64,000 nt of DNA from Pseudeuparius sepicola (taxonomy: Eukaryota; Arthropoda; Insecta; Coleoptera; Anthribidae): the NCBI GenBank assembly GCA_963920635.1, contig OY987299.1, forward strand, positions 131,437,373-131,501,372. Direction: 5' to 3'. A program made the position numbers and the translations under genes. How positions within the stretch are numbered: position 1 is the first letter of the stretch; every line of letters starts with the position of its first letter. The notes beneath the pieces were generated by a model that saw nothing but the letters and a program-made list of their open reading frames with translations, was not told where the DNA came from and did no database searches. Of the stretch, positions 44,117-55,525 are shown one piece after another.

Positions 44117-45349
44117 CAGGGTTTCCCAACGAAAACTTGACCCCCCAAAAATTCGAAAACCGAACAATATTTGAAAATTCGCCGAGACAGGTCGATTTTT
44201 GTTTTTGGGGGGAGCTTTTTTGACAGTCAAGTCAACCCGATATGTTCATCCCCCCAAATCCCTAGCAACCCCAAGTTTAAAATTTCAAATGGAACTACCC
44301 CCCTTGTGGCGCATCATTTTAAGGCAATTTTTATTGCGAATACAGTGATGTATCGTTTTTAGAATTTTGTTAATATTTGACAGAATTATTGGCTAAAAAC
44401 GGAAAGTTGACAATCCACTGTACGCGTAGTAATTTCTATACACAAATGCCCGCCACTATTAAGTTTTTATCTACTACACACGACCAAATTACCTACATCT
44501 ACATAGTTTTTATTGACGTGTCGATCATCAGTTTACAAAAAAGTCAAAAATGAAAAAGCTGAAGCAAAACAAAAAAAGTTCATACGAATTCAAACCTTCT
44601 ATCTTTTAAAATATGTAACAAAAAGTCACCGTCACAAAAAAAGTTCCCGTTTTTTTGCTTGTAACCACGAAATCGCTAGTTTCAGAATGCTATTGAAAGT
44701 GGAAACGTATTTTCGAAATGGTTTGTTTATTCTATCGCGGAAAGGGTAGAAATTGTTGCAATTTGTTATCGAAATCATGATTGCGCTAAAGCTCCAGCAC
44801 AATACCTGAAACTAACGATTTCGTAGTTACAAGCAAAAGACGGGGACCTTTTTTGCGACAGTGACTTTTTGTTACATATTTTAAAAAGATATAAGGTTTG
44901 AACTCGTATGAACTTTTTTGTTTTGCTTCAGCTTTTTCATTTGTGACTTTTTTGTAAACTGATCGACACGTCAATAAAAACTAGGTAATTTGGTCGCGTG
45001 TAGTAGATAAAAAACTTAATAGTGGCGGGCATTTGTGTAGAAATTACTACGCGTACAGTGGATTGTCAACCTTCCGTTTTTAGCCAATAATTCTGTCAAA
45101 TCTCAACAGAATTCTAAAAACGATACATCGCAATAAAAAGGGCTTTAAAATGATGCGCCACAAGGGGGGTAGTTCTATTCGAAATTTTAAACTTGGGGTT
45201 GCTAGAGATTATGGGGATGAACATATCGGGTTGGCTTGACTGTCAAAAAAGCTCCCCCCAAAAATAAAAATTGTTGGGTCTCGGCGAATTTTCAAATACT
45301 GTTCGGTTTTCGAATTTTTGGGGGGTCAAGGTTTCGTTGGGATACCCTG
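44117..45349. mobile_element. Long fold-back element, CAGGGTTTCCCAACG ends, uninterrupted copy
   Basis: Start CAGGGTTTCCCAACGAAAAC and inverse end, TA at 44115-44116 and 45350-45351. The arms are about 550-600 bp each with a centre near 44760. Related to 20030-22093 but without the inserted repeat. Short frames occur in mirror pairs on both strands because of the palindrome. Confidence 0.88.
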
Positions 45350-45415
45350 TATCGAGCTCTGTATTTATCAAAACATTGGATTTATTTATTTTGGGTGATA
45401 TTAAAATATTAAATG

Positions 45416-45465
45416 TGTCAAGGATCTGCTTTGGAGCCACTACTAAACTTCCAGATATACCTACT
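45416..45465 (+). pseudogene. Reverse transcriptase motif remnant 1
   Basis: Reads CQGSALEPLLNFQIY, a decayed form of the LINE RT motif PQGS-LGPLLF-IYIND; the following bases give TNDFC in a shifted frame. Confidence 0.5.
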
Positions 45466-45861
45466 AATGACTTTTGCAGTAAATACCTATCTTTTTTGCA
45501 TTTTCAATTAGTTTTTGGTAAATACTAAAAATGGAATAAGTAAATAAGATTGTAAATAGATGCTTCCTTTTACGTCGATTTTTATATTCTAATTAATTTA
45601 TCTAAATAGAAGTGAGTTCGTAATACAAACTGGTCGTGGAAGAGCCAAACCAACTTTAGACCCCATTCATCCAAAAATGTATTCATGTGTGTATATTATA
45701 AATAAATAAAGTAAATATATTTTATTTTCACGAATCACCCTGTATATACTTAGAAGAGGTGCCCTTCTCCAGCTGTTTACGAGGTACCTACCAATGGTGG
45801 TCTTTGAATCACTGGCAAGTTTTTGGCTTAAAATATAAAAGTTATTGAACGTTATTATGTC

Positions 45862-45930
45862 TGTTATGGTACACCTCAAGGATCTATTTTTGAACCACTA
45901 CTAAATTTCTAGATACACTAATGACTTTTG
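45862..45930 (+). pseudogene. Reverse transcriptase motif remnant 2
   Basis: Reads CYGTPQGSIFEPLLNF then a stop; TNDF follows after a frameshift. Closer to the LINE consensus than remnant 1. Confidence 0.58.
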
Positions 45931-46205
45931 CGGTAGGTAAATATATTTTTTTGCAATTAGGTACCTATATACTTCGTACAATTACTTTTTGGTAGATATG
46001 CACTAGAAATTAAATGAGTTTAATATAATAAACTTTGATCTTTATATCTGAAAGGGTTATTCCAATTTATCTAAACGGAAGTGGGGTCGTAATGCTCGTC
46101 GAATATTTTTGGAGGAGTCAAACAAACTTTAAAGCCCATTCACCCGAAAATTTATTCATGTGTTTTCAAAATCAGCCTTACTCATGTTTATTTACCGACC
46201 CATTG

Positions 46206-46239
46206 TTGTATCAACCTGATGGTTATCAGGTTGATACAA
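46206..46239. repeat. Perfect 15-bp-arm hairpin, 4-nt loop
   Basis: TTGTATCAACCTGAT, loop GGTT, then the exact inverse. It lies about 220 bp beyond the predicted 3' end of the Snail-family transcript. Confidence 0.9.
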
Positions 46240-46452
46240 GTGTAAAATATGCTACCTCTTTAATTACCCTGTTTACTACCAGACGAAACACCCATAATCG
46301 AATCTCGTTTAGATTAGAGTTAAATGCGGCCGGTTATCCTTTTTTCTACCTGAGGTTTTATTATACGTACCTTTGTATTCTGTTCCAATGATGGATCACA
46401 CTTGTTCAACAACACGATAAAATGAAACAAGAATGTAAAATTAACGGATTTT

Positions 46453-46458
46453 TTTATT
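46453..46458 (-). promoter_or_regulatory. Poly(A) signal AATAAA for the Snail-family gene
   Basis: AATAAA on the minus strand, about 290 nt past the stop codon; cleavage would fall near 46430-46440. It is the first clear AATAAA downstream of the coding region. Confidence 0.5.
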
Positions 46459-46744
46459 AAATAGTATAAAATCTGAATATACTTAATAAGACTAATCGTA
46501 AGGCACTATACAAATGGCGTACAAAATAACACTATTGAAGTGCTGACACTTCGATATGACTAGAAAATAGCGGCGCCAGCCACAAAAAAACATATTTACA
46601 TAAAAAAAATATATTAGATTCTCCTAAACCTACAGAGCTATGTACAGGAGATTGTTTTTTACCTTTTGTACATGATTTCCATATTGTATGTTCAGTCTTT
46701 TCGAAGGCACGTGCGAACGGAATGTTTCGACAAACACACGAACT

Positions 46745-47677
46745 TTAGTAGTGCATCTTCTCGGGAAGATGGACCAACCCCGGCGAAGCTCCCGCCGTAC
46801 AACCTCCCTCGGAGTGCTTCGTCAGCAGCGACATCCTCGAGAACGTCTTGCTGCACGCCTGGCACGAGTACTTCTTCACGTCCGAGTGCGTCTGCAGGTG
46901 GGCGCGCAGGTTCGACCGATCCGCGAACGCCCTGTTGCAGTACGTGCAGGAGAACGGCTTCTCGCCGGTGTGGGTGCGTATGTGGCCCTGCAACAGCCAC
47001 GGCCTCGAGAACGCCTTGCCGCAGATCGTGCACTTGCACGGCAACGTGTGCGTCCTGATGTGCATCTTGAGCGCGCCCAGCGACACGTACACCTTCTCGC
47101 AGTACTTGCAGCTGAACGTCTTCTTGGGCCCGTCGCCGGCAGCGCAGTGGAACTGCCGGTGTTTGGACAGTCCCGAGAACGTAGAGTAGCTCTTGCCGCA
47201 GTCCGGGCACTGGTGGCGGATTCTTTTATCGCAGGTGAGGTCCTCGGGCGGCGGCGGCGGCGGCGACGCGGTGGTGGAGCTGTTGGGGCTCAGGGAGGGG
47301 GTGTAGGGTATCGGTCGCAACGGCACCGGCTGCTGGATGGTGTGGTGCGGCGGCGACAGCGAGCTGCTGTCGCTGTATGGCGACGTGGGCGGCAGGTAGT
47401 CGTGGTGGTAGGCGTACGGCACGTACGGGTGGTAGTAGATGGGCGCGACGCTGCGGTGCCACGTGGTGGGCGCGTACTCGGGGCTGATCGGGGCCGGGTA
47501 GCACAGTTCCACTTTCACTGGCGGCGCGTAGAAAGGCGGCGGCGGGGACGGCGGCGGCGACACGGACGCCAGCCGCAGGTCCTCCGGCTTGGTGGAGAGG
47601 TTCTCCGGCTCGTCGGGCTGTTCGAACACGATCGGCCGCTTCTTGAGCGGGTAGTTCTTGGCGCTGGTGGAGGGCAT
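46745..47677 (-). CDS. sna: Snail-family C2H2 zinc-finger transcriptional repressor
   Basis: Intronless 310-codon frame. The N-terminus carries [11 protein letters not shown], the basic motif at the start of insect Snail and Escargot proteins (insect members lack the vertebrate SNAG sequence). CtBP-type motifs follow: PENLSTK (24-30), PEDLRL (31-36) and PEDLT (144-148). The middle is Pro-rich. Five fingers: C157/C160/H173/H177, C190/C193/H206/H210, C216/C219/H232/H236, C244/C247/H260/H264, and C272/C275/H288/C293, the last a C2HC finger as in the family. Linker TGEKPF is at 237-242. Known family role: nuclear repressor binding CAGGTG in mesoderm and neural development. I chose the ATG at 47677 over one at 47821 because it precedes the family motif, has context CACC, and lies downstream of the TATA-like box. 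Drosophila Snail is longer (390 residues), the difference being in the spacer. Snail versus Escargot/Worniu orthology is not certain; the KRPIVF spelling favours Snail. GC content is far above the surroundings. Confidence 0.96.
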   Translation of the reverse strand: MPSTSAKNYPLKKRPIVFEQPDEPENLSTKPEDLRLASVSPPPSPPPPFYAPPVKVELCYPAPISPEYAPTTWHRSVAPIYYHPYVPYAYHHDYLPPTSPYSDSSSLSPPHHTIQQPVPLRPIPYTPSLSPNSSTTASPPPPPPEDLTCDKRIRHQCPDCGKSYSTFSGLSKHRQFHCAAGDGPKKTFSCKYCEKVYVSLGALKMHIRTHTLPCKCTICGKAFSRPWLLQGHIRTHTGEKPFSCTYCNRAFADRSNLRAHLQTHSDVKKYSCQACSKTFSRMSLLTKHSEGGCTAGASPGLVHLPEKMHY

Positions 47678-48110
47678 GGTGAGTGCGGCGCGCGCGAGCG
47701 GGAGTCGGACGCGGGTCTGCGGCGCGGCGCGTCGGCGCGGGCGGTTATAAGGCAGTCCCCACCAGGTCCGGGCGCACGTGCCGCCCGGCCAATGGGAGCG
47801 GGGCGGCGGGCCGGCGGCCAATCGGGGGGCGGGCAGGTGCGCGCGCGCGCGCGCCGCCGCCGCTTCCGCCGTTGCGCAACGGAGCGGCGGCGGCGGCGGG
47901 ACGCGGGCGGGGACGGTGGAGATTCGAGCGGTGGATGCGGCGACGAGGTCGCGGCGGACGATGTGGGTCAGGTGGTGGAGGGAAGCCGGGTTCGGAAGAG
48001 ATGCGGATATCGAAGATGGTCGTCGAAGGGGTCCAGAGTGTGACCCTTGCGGTAGGCCCGATTCTCGAATCGCTGCAACGTTCGGAAGTTAAATATCTGT
48101 CTGCATGATT
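47678..48110 (-). promoter_or_regulatory. CpG-rich promoter region of the Snail-family gene
   Basis: Very GC-rich, CpG-dense. On the minus strand, reading toward the gene: CAGGTG words at 47969-47974 and 47834-47839 (Snail-type E-boxes), CCAAT boxes (inverted relative to the gene) at 47818-47822 and 47789-47793, CACGTG at 47775-47780 and TTATAA at 47745-47750. A (CG)n tract lies at 47840-47853. The long frames on both strands here are compositional. Confidence 0.6.
47745..47750 (-). promoter_or_regulatory. TATA-like box
   Basis: TTATAA in the context CCTTATAACC, about 68 bp upstream of the ATG. It is the only AT-rich hexamer in the island, which implies a start site near 47717 and a leader of about 40 nt. 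Confidence 0.5.
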
Positions 48111-48113
48111 CAA

Positions 48114-49835
48114 GGTTGAAGATCCACTTCATGCAGACAAACGGTGTTCTGAATGATTATGGCCTCTACCTATATATGGAAATGCTTTGTTTTACATTGA
48201 GATAAATAGAATTCCAAGACCCAAAGGAAATGAAAACAATCGAGGATTTCAAAATTCAGACAACTGACTTTGTTGGATGAAATCGAGTCCTTCTGTTCTG
48301 TTGGATGGTCGTGGAGTAGGTCCCATATCTATCTATATCTGTCATAATTGTACCTAAGTAGGTATACCTATATTGGGTAGGTCCTATATCTATATTATAG
48401 ATATCTACCTACTTACATAATATTTACTTAGATATTCCTTATTTCTGCATGTTTCGAAAAATTTCTTAGCTCTCTGGTAGGTAGGTAGGTACCTACATTC
48501 ATTGCAAAAGTTGAATTTAATTATTTCCAAAATATTATATATTTCAAAGTATACCTATGCGTTCATAATAACTAATATATCTACATAATATAGAAAAATA
48601 ATAATGTGTTGGCATTATGACTATATAGGTAGCCCATAGGGCTTACCTATATCTACTACTTAGAAGGTAGGTACCTACTTATATAATATAGGTATATAAA
48701 ACATAATGGCTAAGGCATGATTATAGATATGTCTGCGCATATCGAGTTAGGTACACAATTTTTTTTATTTTTTACTTTTTGTGAAAAATTTATGCTTCAT
48801 AAAAACTTTTCTTCAAAAAAAAATAAGAGTGGTATAGGTATAGGTATTGTTTTTTCTTCAAAGGCATATTGTTTTTTTTTTCAAAGGCACAATGCAAATA
48901 TATTATAAGATCGTAAGTATATAGGTTAGGTATACATAATAGGTGCGAGATTAATGTTTCTATATATCTCAGGCAAATAATAAACATACCTATATATAGA
49001 ATAATAGGACCTATAATTCAATTCAATACAGACCTAGCCAAAATAAAAAATGTTTATACAGTGTGTCCCAATTTGATACTGGACACCTCAGAACTACTTA
49101 TGAAGGACAAGGAAAACAAATGGTCTCTATTTTTTATTAGTAGTACCAAGGGAGAGTACCTCGTAGGCGGTGATATTTGGATATGGGGTAATTATTTCAT
49201 GCGGCCTTATATGCTATGATTTTTTAAAATAGCTATAATTTTCAAGAAACCCTATTAGGGATTTTTTTACTATAAAATGTTATTAAGAAAACTTGTTCAG
49301 AATGAAAAACTAAGTAGAATTGCAAAATTTCCAAGAAAAAATTGTTATAAAAAATAAATTTTAAAAAATCAAAAATAAAAAGTTTCCCCCTTTTGCGTTT
49401 TGTTATCTTTTTGTTAGATACATTGTTGTATCGCATATTTTTGATCTGTATAGGGCATTGTACCTATATCTACATGTTTGTTTACTTAATTCACCATTCC
49501 TGAAAGTATACCCCAAAATAATTAAGATACAGTGTGACCCACTTCAAATAAAAATACCCTATAAAATTTGTATTTGTTATCCACTTTTGATTGAGTTCTT
49601 TTTTAACGATAGGCCATAAAAAACTGTACTTTCAATTCCAATTTATAAATTTCATATATTACGTCATTGTCACTTATCAAACATTTTGTCTTCATAACTT
49701 TTCTCACGTATGAAAATAAAGCAGTGTATTCTTGTATGTGGGCAACAAGAGCGACTATTTAAAAAATGTACCTACCTATATATCATGCCTCATGCCGCAC
49801 ACAACTTAATAAATATAAATATTTAAAAATATAAT
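48114..49835. other. AT-rich upstream DNA with GTAGGTACCTAC low-complexity stretches
   Basis: 48340-49050 is littered with ctatata, gtaggtacctac and ggtataggtat words. A TACAGTGTGTCCCAATTTG-type element end is at 49060. No gene is supported; short frames have no domain. Confidence 0.45.
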
Positions 49836-50577
49836 TTTTATTCTACTTCTTTGAAAACACCTTATTTTCATCTGTTTAGCAATAATGAAAGATGGGGTTT
49901 TTCGGGCTAGCGCACGGAAACAGCGCATGGAAAAACTTTCCGTGCGCTGAATAAAAATACCGAATATATGGCTTTAAAATAGAAATATACACCAAAGTAA
50001 ACTAAATTTAAGAAACTCTGATATTTAACATATAGGTACCTATTTTGTACTTTAATTTGTAAGTGCTTCAATATTTAGATACAATTCTGTAATATTTTTA
50101 AAGTTTTATTCACCTTATCTGACAATATAGTATATTTCCTAACAAGTGCTGAAAGTGCCACTTTTCCGCACGCGATTGCAGTAGAAATCGAGTGTGGAAA
50201 AGACACTTTCCGCAAGAGTTAGGAACACCATTTTTTCTACAAGCGTGCGGATAAGTAAGACACTTTTCCGCACGCATTTACTTTTCCGCACGCTTGTAGA
50301 AAAACTAATTTACAACAAAGCACCTTTGAAATACATAACTTGAGAGTAACCATGGAAACGCATCATACATACCAAACAGCATATTGTCTGCATTGTTTAT
50401 TTTTTGTCAATTAAATTTATTATAATATGCCGATAAAATGTTTTAAGTTTCCGTTTTCAAAGAAGTATAATAAAAAATATCGTTCATTACACGTCCAGAA
50501 ATAGATTTTTCCGTGCTTGCATGACTTCCCGTGTTCGGCTGCGCCTCACACGCGGCGCGCACAGACTCGTAATGAAG
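49836..50577 (-). mobile_element. Family F fold-back element, inverted copy
   Basis: Inverse of 17960-18563 and 62636-63265. Interrupted at 50129-50305 by a TTTCCGCAC palindromic element; the other two copies read through this point (gttattgtcagataagg), giving the empty site. Confidence 0.83.
50129..50305. mobile_element. TTTCCGCAC palindromic element inserted in family F
   Basis: Begins tagtatatttcctaacaagtg and contains six ttttccgcac-type words in both orientations, ending cgcacgcttgtagaaaaa. Same family as 61375-61676. No coding sequence. Confidence 0.75.
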
Positions 50578-50689
50578 TAGGTACCTATACTATTGTTAGA
50601 AATGATTCGTTTATTTTACCTATAAAAGGCACGAATTTCTTTTTTCCCCAAAAACTTATAGGATATCTACCTACATAGTCAAATTTTCA

Positions 50690-51070
50690 CGAAAACATAC
50701 AAGTAACAACTTTGTCGGAGACGACGAAGGCGAAACACGCAATGGCATCGCATCTTATTGTTCCGTTGTTTATTTTCATCTCCGCTCCAGATCGAATTAC
50801 CCACGGCTAATTTCCACATCCCCGGTCGCACATAAAAACGAATCGGGGCGAGCCGTGGAAGGGTTAAATCGAGGTCCGGAGCCTCTGCCGTCGGTCGGCG
50901 CACCGAGTGGCGGGCACCTGGCGGCCCGTCCCGACCTGGTGTGACTTGCCCCGGTCTGAGGTCCGACCACCTGGGACCGACCGGCGAAAAAAAAGGGGGC
51001 TTTAGGCTTGATCGAAGCAGTTTCGGTGATTTCTTTGCGGTCGTCCGTTTAGGCACTATGGTTTTTCGTC
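50690..51070. other. GC-rich island about 3 kb upstream of the Snail-family gene
   Basis: Unique in the window, GC-rich and non-coding, with two CACCTG Snail-type E-boxes (50915-50920 and 50968-50973). The 125-codon minus-strand frame over it has no domain. A candidate enhancer; function is inference. Confidence 0.45.
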
Positions 51071-52154
51071 ACGCAATGAAAATGAAACTAAAAAAACAAA
51101 AAAAATTGTCCACTCAAACGTGGTCACGCGACTTTCAATGTCAAAAATGACATTTACTTGATAAGTTGTTTATTTTTAAATTTTATCAAGTGTATAGTTA
51201 CCGAATTTAAACGCTCTATTAAAATGTTTAGCTTTTGCTATTTTTTAATGATTGATAGTAGGTAAACACTCATTCTACTTATTTACTAAATTAATACATC
51301 TTTGTAATAATTGAACTTTGAACGTTAATTCAAAATGTATATAACTTTAATAACTTTGTTTTTTGAGCTTTCGGAGAATAAATATCCCCTCTTCTTATTA
51401 TCTTGGCATCGATTTATACACACTGAAAAAAGTCAGCATTAAATATTATTAAATTCTGCAGAATTTATTGTACTTAAATGAAGTTGTATCCCAACTTCAT
51501 CAACTTTGCATCAAAATAAAAGTTATCAAAATTTTAATATTTTAATTTCATTTTTTTGTGCAAAATATATATTTTTATAGATATTTTGTAACAAAAAGTT
51601 AATGCGACTATAAAACGTTAATGATATAAAAATATCACTAGATAGGTATACCTAGGTACGTTTGTGTGAATCATTTTTCATTTTTTTTTTAGATAATTTT
51701 AACGAGCTAACGTAAAATTTTAAAATTAATGGTTGTTACAAAAATTAAAAAAAATAATAAAGAACTCCGATTATTCCATAAATTTTAATCGGCATAAAGT
51801 TTTGGGGCCACTATGCCTCCTATTTTTAGATAGAACCGATAACTTATTCTAGCACGGTCTCAAACCCAATTATAGAATTGTGTACCTACCGTTTTTTAGA
51901 TTAAAATACAGGTGTTTATATGTTAGGTAATTTTTCTTGAAATACTACCTAGGTATTGTAGACAGATCTCCTAAACAAAAACTGAAAAAATCCTATTCTG
52001 TAGTAATAGAGAAAACAATAATTTTATCGTACATATGCCTGCATTTTGTTGGAAATTGTTTTGATATTTTGATTTCAATTCAATTTTAATTTGTTTGAAC
52101 ACCCTGTATTCTAATCTAAAAAAGTGAGTATTCATAAAGTCACCTAAAACAACA
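51071..52154. other. AT-rich DNA, transposon scraps only
   Basis: ttttgagctttcggagaata (51361) is shared with 56820. An inverse TACAGGG end (tgaacaccctgta) is at 52096-52108. No gene seen. Confidence 0.45.
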
Positions 52155-52918
52155 TAAAAATCTCTAATTGGCGTCACAAAAAGAATATAGGACATAAGCG
52201 TCACCCAATTTTCAAAAATATACATATTCTACAAGCAATATAGTATTTCATTTTTAAGGTTTTTTTTAAAGGTTGTCGTCAAGCACAACGTAAAGGTTAA
52301 TGCACCATATAATACTGTCAAAAGGTCTCTAAAAAGCCATATCGATTATAACTATATTTACGCAAGTGAAGATCTGAAGACCTGTGAAATTATATGGCAC
52401 GGCTATCCACCGCATTTCACTGCACAATTGACCAGCCGTCGAACAGTGTAACTCATGCAAGTATTGGTGACATTATATTAGGCGAGCATGCAGTCACTTG
52501 TTTGTATTACAATATATCTATATCTTCTCTGTCTTTCTCATCTCTTTTTACTACTAATACCAGGATCGGTTGAATGCGGTTAAAAAAGTGTTTTGTCTCG
52601 TATTTTATTGTCGAGGCACCTATTCTCGAGCTATACCCTGATAAAATATAAATGAACTCACTTGGGACACAGTGATATACGGGGCGCGATCTGCTACTGG
52701 TAAGAATACCAGACTTAAATCACCCGTATAAAATTCAAAGCATTTTATGCGGTCGACGTCCATCTAGTCAAGGAGGCAGCCAATGAGAGCGAGCGTAGCA
52801 ATTTGATTGGTTGGCATTACGGAGATCCACGGAGCAGGTGTCGACGTAGGCCAGTTAGGCCAGTATAACCAGTGCCGCGTGTACGGAAATAAGGATTGCG
52901 GTTTATTTTACGGATTTT
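52155..52918 (-). repeat. Family K dispersed repeat, inverted copy
   Basis: Inverse of 9275-10010 with scattered substitutions; slightly longer at the GC-rich end. Confidence 0.8.
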
Positions 52919-53597
52919 AGCCGCGCGCGCCGTCTAAGACTCAGTCTTGTTTCACAAGACGCCGCCCACGCGTTTTCATGCTGTTCCAAGTGAATTCATT
53001 ATTTATACCATGGGTACACTTGAAAAAGAAAGGAAACATTTTCTATTCCATAGTATATTGTGCAACAAGTCAAGATCAAGTGCAACTTAGCATGTAAAAA
53101 ATTAAAAATGTACATGCATGCACTTCTTGACATTATACTTGACACAATTCCGCGCCCGTCTGTCAAAGCCATCCATTATAAAACTGTCATTAATGACAAA
53201 ATTGCCAGATCGTGCATAAAATAAATTAACGGTTTAAATAGGCATAGACTCACAATCCGGACTACAAACAAAGATCAAGTAAAAAGTTCCTCGGCGACCA
53301 TGCGTCGCCTCGGCTCGCGGAAAGCGTATACCTACCACCTACCGGCACTTTTCCTTTTCGCTCGGATCGTCGCTATATACAAGGGGTGAAGTGCGGCGGC
53401 ACGCGCCCCATGCTGCCTTCCCCCGGGCCCAGCTGTTCCCCGGAGACCGTTACGAGGGTGAACGGGGCGCCGCACCGTCCCCCTCGCCGCCCCACCTGGC
53501 GCTGCCATACAGCACACCCCAACGAGCGCACATGTGCAGATATGCGCCGCGGACGCGCCAGGGCCCGACCCGACCCGACCCGCCGCACAATCACCTT
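52919..53597. other. Intergenic DNA with GC-rich island about 5.7 kb upstream of the Snail-family gene
   Basis: 53290-53600 is GC-rich and non-repetitive, with one CACCTG (53493-53498). It contains overlapping frames on both strands without domains. A short inverted pair (actcagtcttg tttcac aagac) is near 52940. Confidence 0.4.
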
Positions 53598-55525
53598 CTC
53601 GAGCCTACAAGCCGTGCGCGAACGTGTGGCAACGCCGCAGCGGGACGGTTCGACGGGTATATGCAGTATAGAGCAGCCTGCACCTTGGCTTAGTTCATCT
53701 TTTCTAATAAATGTTCGACCCTCTTCTTAATTATAATTAGATACATTTGCGAACTTTGTTTCAATAATTGGGTACCTACAGGGTGTCTAGGTGTCCACTT
53801 TTAACTGTATACAAATCGATAAAAAATGTATTTTGTGAGATATTTTCAAAAACGCTTCTTTTGACGTTTTTACTTTTGTCAAAATGCAAATCCAGGGACG
53901 GCTACAATTTTTTTTATACCCCGATTTTCACAAAAACCATTTAGCGACTTTTTTATTTAAAATCTGACACAACAGCGCTAATCAGGACACGCCGAAACCC
54001 CCATATGCTAAATTTGATGTAGAGGGTGTTCGGTTCTACACCGTGTTAAAGTTGAGCAAGATAGGAATTTTAAAGACATCTGGCGAGCCAAGTGTGCCAT
54101 GGAATCCCTTCAAAACAGTTGCATGGTCAACAGGACCACTCAAAATGTTGGTGCGAAAAGATTTACTACAAAAATATACGGGGTATTTTTCTCTGAGCCA
54201 TCTCAACATTCTGAATTTTTATTAAACTGATCAGGACTGCTCTGGAATCATTGAAAAAATATTAATAAACACAAAAGTATCTAATTTATTTCTTTACAAA
54301 ATGCCAACCAACAAATAAAAACAATTGAAATTATTGGGCCTTCCTCAACAAAGTCTAAGATGATACATTTTCTGTGCGTTTCCTGTTGTGACACACCAGC
54401 CACCTTAACTGATATGGACTTACTGACTGGCAGGCTTCTGTATTTTTTTAGATTTAATTCGTTTTAGTATGTGGAGCGGTTTTGATATACTCGATTTTTG
54501 ACCCGTATAAAGTTACAAAAAAATTCAGTAATTTGAGATGGGACAGATAAGAACACTCTGTATATTTTGTATTGGACCTTTGCACACCAACACCATAAGT
54601 GGTCCTATTGACCATTCAACTGTTTTGAGGGGATTCCATGGCACACTTGACTCGGCAGATGCCTTTAAAATTCTTATTTTGCTCAATTCTGACCCTGCAG
54701 AATGGAACTCCCTGTATATTTTTTATTCAAATTCTGTATATAGGGGTTTGGGGGTGATCTGATTAACGATGCTGGGTCAGATTTTAAATAAAAAATTCGT
54801 GAAAATCGGAGGTATAAAAAATCGCAGCCGGCCCTGTATTTGCATTTTGAAAATGGCAGGAAGGTCAAAAGAAGCGGCTTTTTGATAAGAGCACTATTTC
54901 GTATTGGACCTTTGCACACCAACAACTTGAGTGGTTCTGTTGACCATTCAACTGTTTTGAGGGGATTCCATGGCACACTTGACTTGGCAGATGCCTTTAA
55001 AATTCCTATTTTGCTCAATTTTGACACCCTGCATAATGAAACTCCCTGTATATTTTTTGTTTAAATTCGGTATATGGGGGTTTTGGGGTGTCCCGATTAA
55101 CGCTGTGGGGTTAGATTTTAAATAAAAAAATCGCTAAAATATTTTCGCGAAAATCGGGGGTATAAAAAAATCGCGGCCGGCCCTGGATTTGCATTTTGAA
55201 ATTGGCAGGAAGGTCAAAAGAAGCGGTTTTTAAAGGCCTTTCAAACAAAAAAGGTTTTTGAAAATATCTAACAAAATACATTTTTTATCGATTTGTATAC
55301 ACTTAAAAGTAGGTACGTTTGTTTAACAGACAATAAAAGCAGTAACAAGTAACAAAATATACACAGAAGTATAAGTATTTATAATAAGTACGATTCCTGT
55401 GGTGCATAGGTACATTTTCGATAAATAATATGGTAAATTTGGTCCAAATAAAGGGGACTACACTTTGTTGTAAGTGGAATTTTTGTGATAGTTTTTCGCA
55501 AAGTGCGACATCAGGCAAATGATGA
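53598..55525. repeat. Composite repeat family I-H-G, filled copy
   Basis: 53598-53778 matches 33540-33765 and 55313-55525 matches 33780-33975, with a transposon (53779-55312) in between. The G part is nearly absent. Confidence 0.82.
53779..55312. mobile_element. Fold-back element, CAGGGTGTCTAGGTGTCC left end, inserted in family I-H
   Basis: The left arm (actgtatacaaatcgataaa, gcaaatccagggacggc) is mirrored at the right (tttatcgatttgtatacact). A central motif coding for PWNPxKTVxWST-like strings in one phase occurs three times: once forward (54043-54160) and twice inverted (54540-54720, 54890-55050). The two inverted copies are a direct duplication of about 350 bp. The reading is not supported as protein. 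The right terminus lacks the gggtgtc words. Confidence 0.8.

Larger units (their letters stand above)
45400..46190 (+). repeat. Two diverged units of a LINE-derived repeat
   Basis: Unit 1 (about 45400-45710) and unit 2 (about 45860-46165) share, in order, caaggatct...gagccactactaaa, actaatgacttttgc, tttatctaaa-ggaagtg and ccattcaccc/ccattcatcc followed by attcatgtg. Each begins with a reverse-transcriptase motif remnant. Confidence 0.6.

Noticed and set aside
46035..46391. 118-codon frame downstream of the Snail-family gene
   Set aside because: It runs over a LINE-derived repeat unit and a perfect hairpin; no domain.
47678..47821. Upstream in-frame ATG giving a 358-residue Snail-family protein
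   Set aside because: The extra 48 residues have no family counterpart, and the TATA-like box at 47745 lies between the two ATGs, so the upstream one is probably not transcribed.
46688..48043. A 451-codon open frame on the plus strand over the Snail-family gene
   Set aside because: It is antisense to the zinc-finger gene and stays open only because of GC-rich codons on the other strand; its Arg/Gly/Val-rich product has no domain.
54043..55064. Frames on both strands encoding similar PWNPxKTV strings
   Set aside because: They are one repeated DNA block in direct and inverted copies inside a fold-back element; similarity is at DNA level and the frames are not conserved beyond it.
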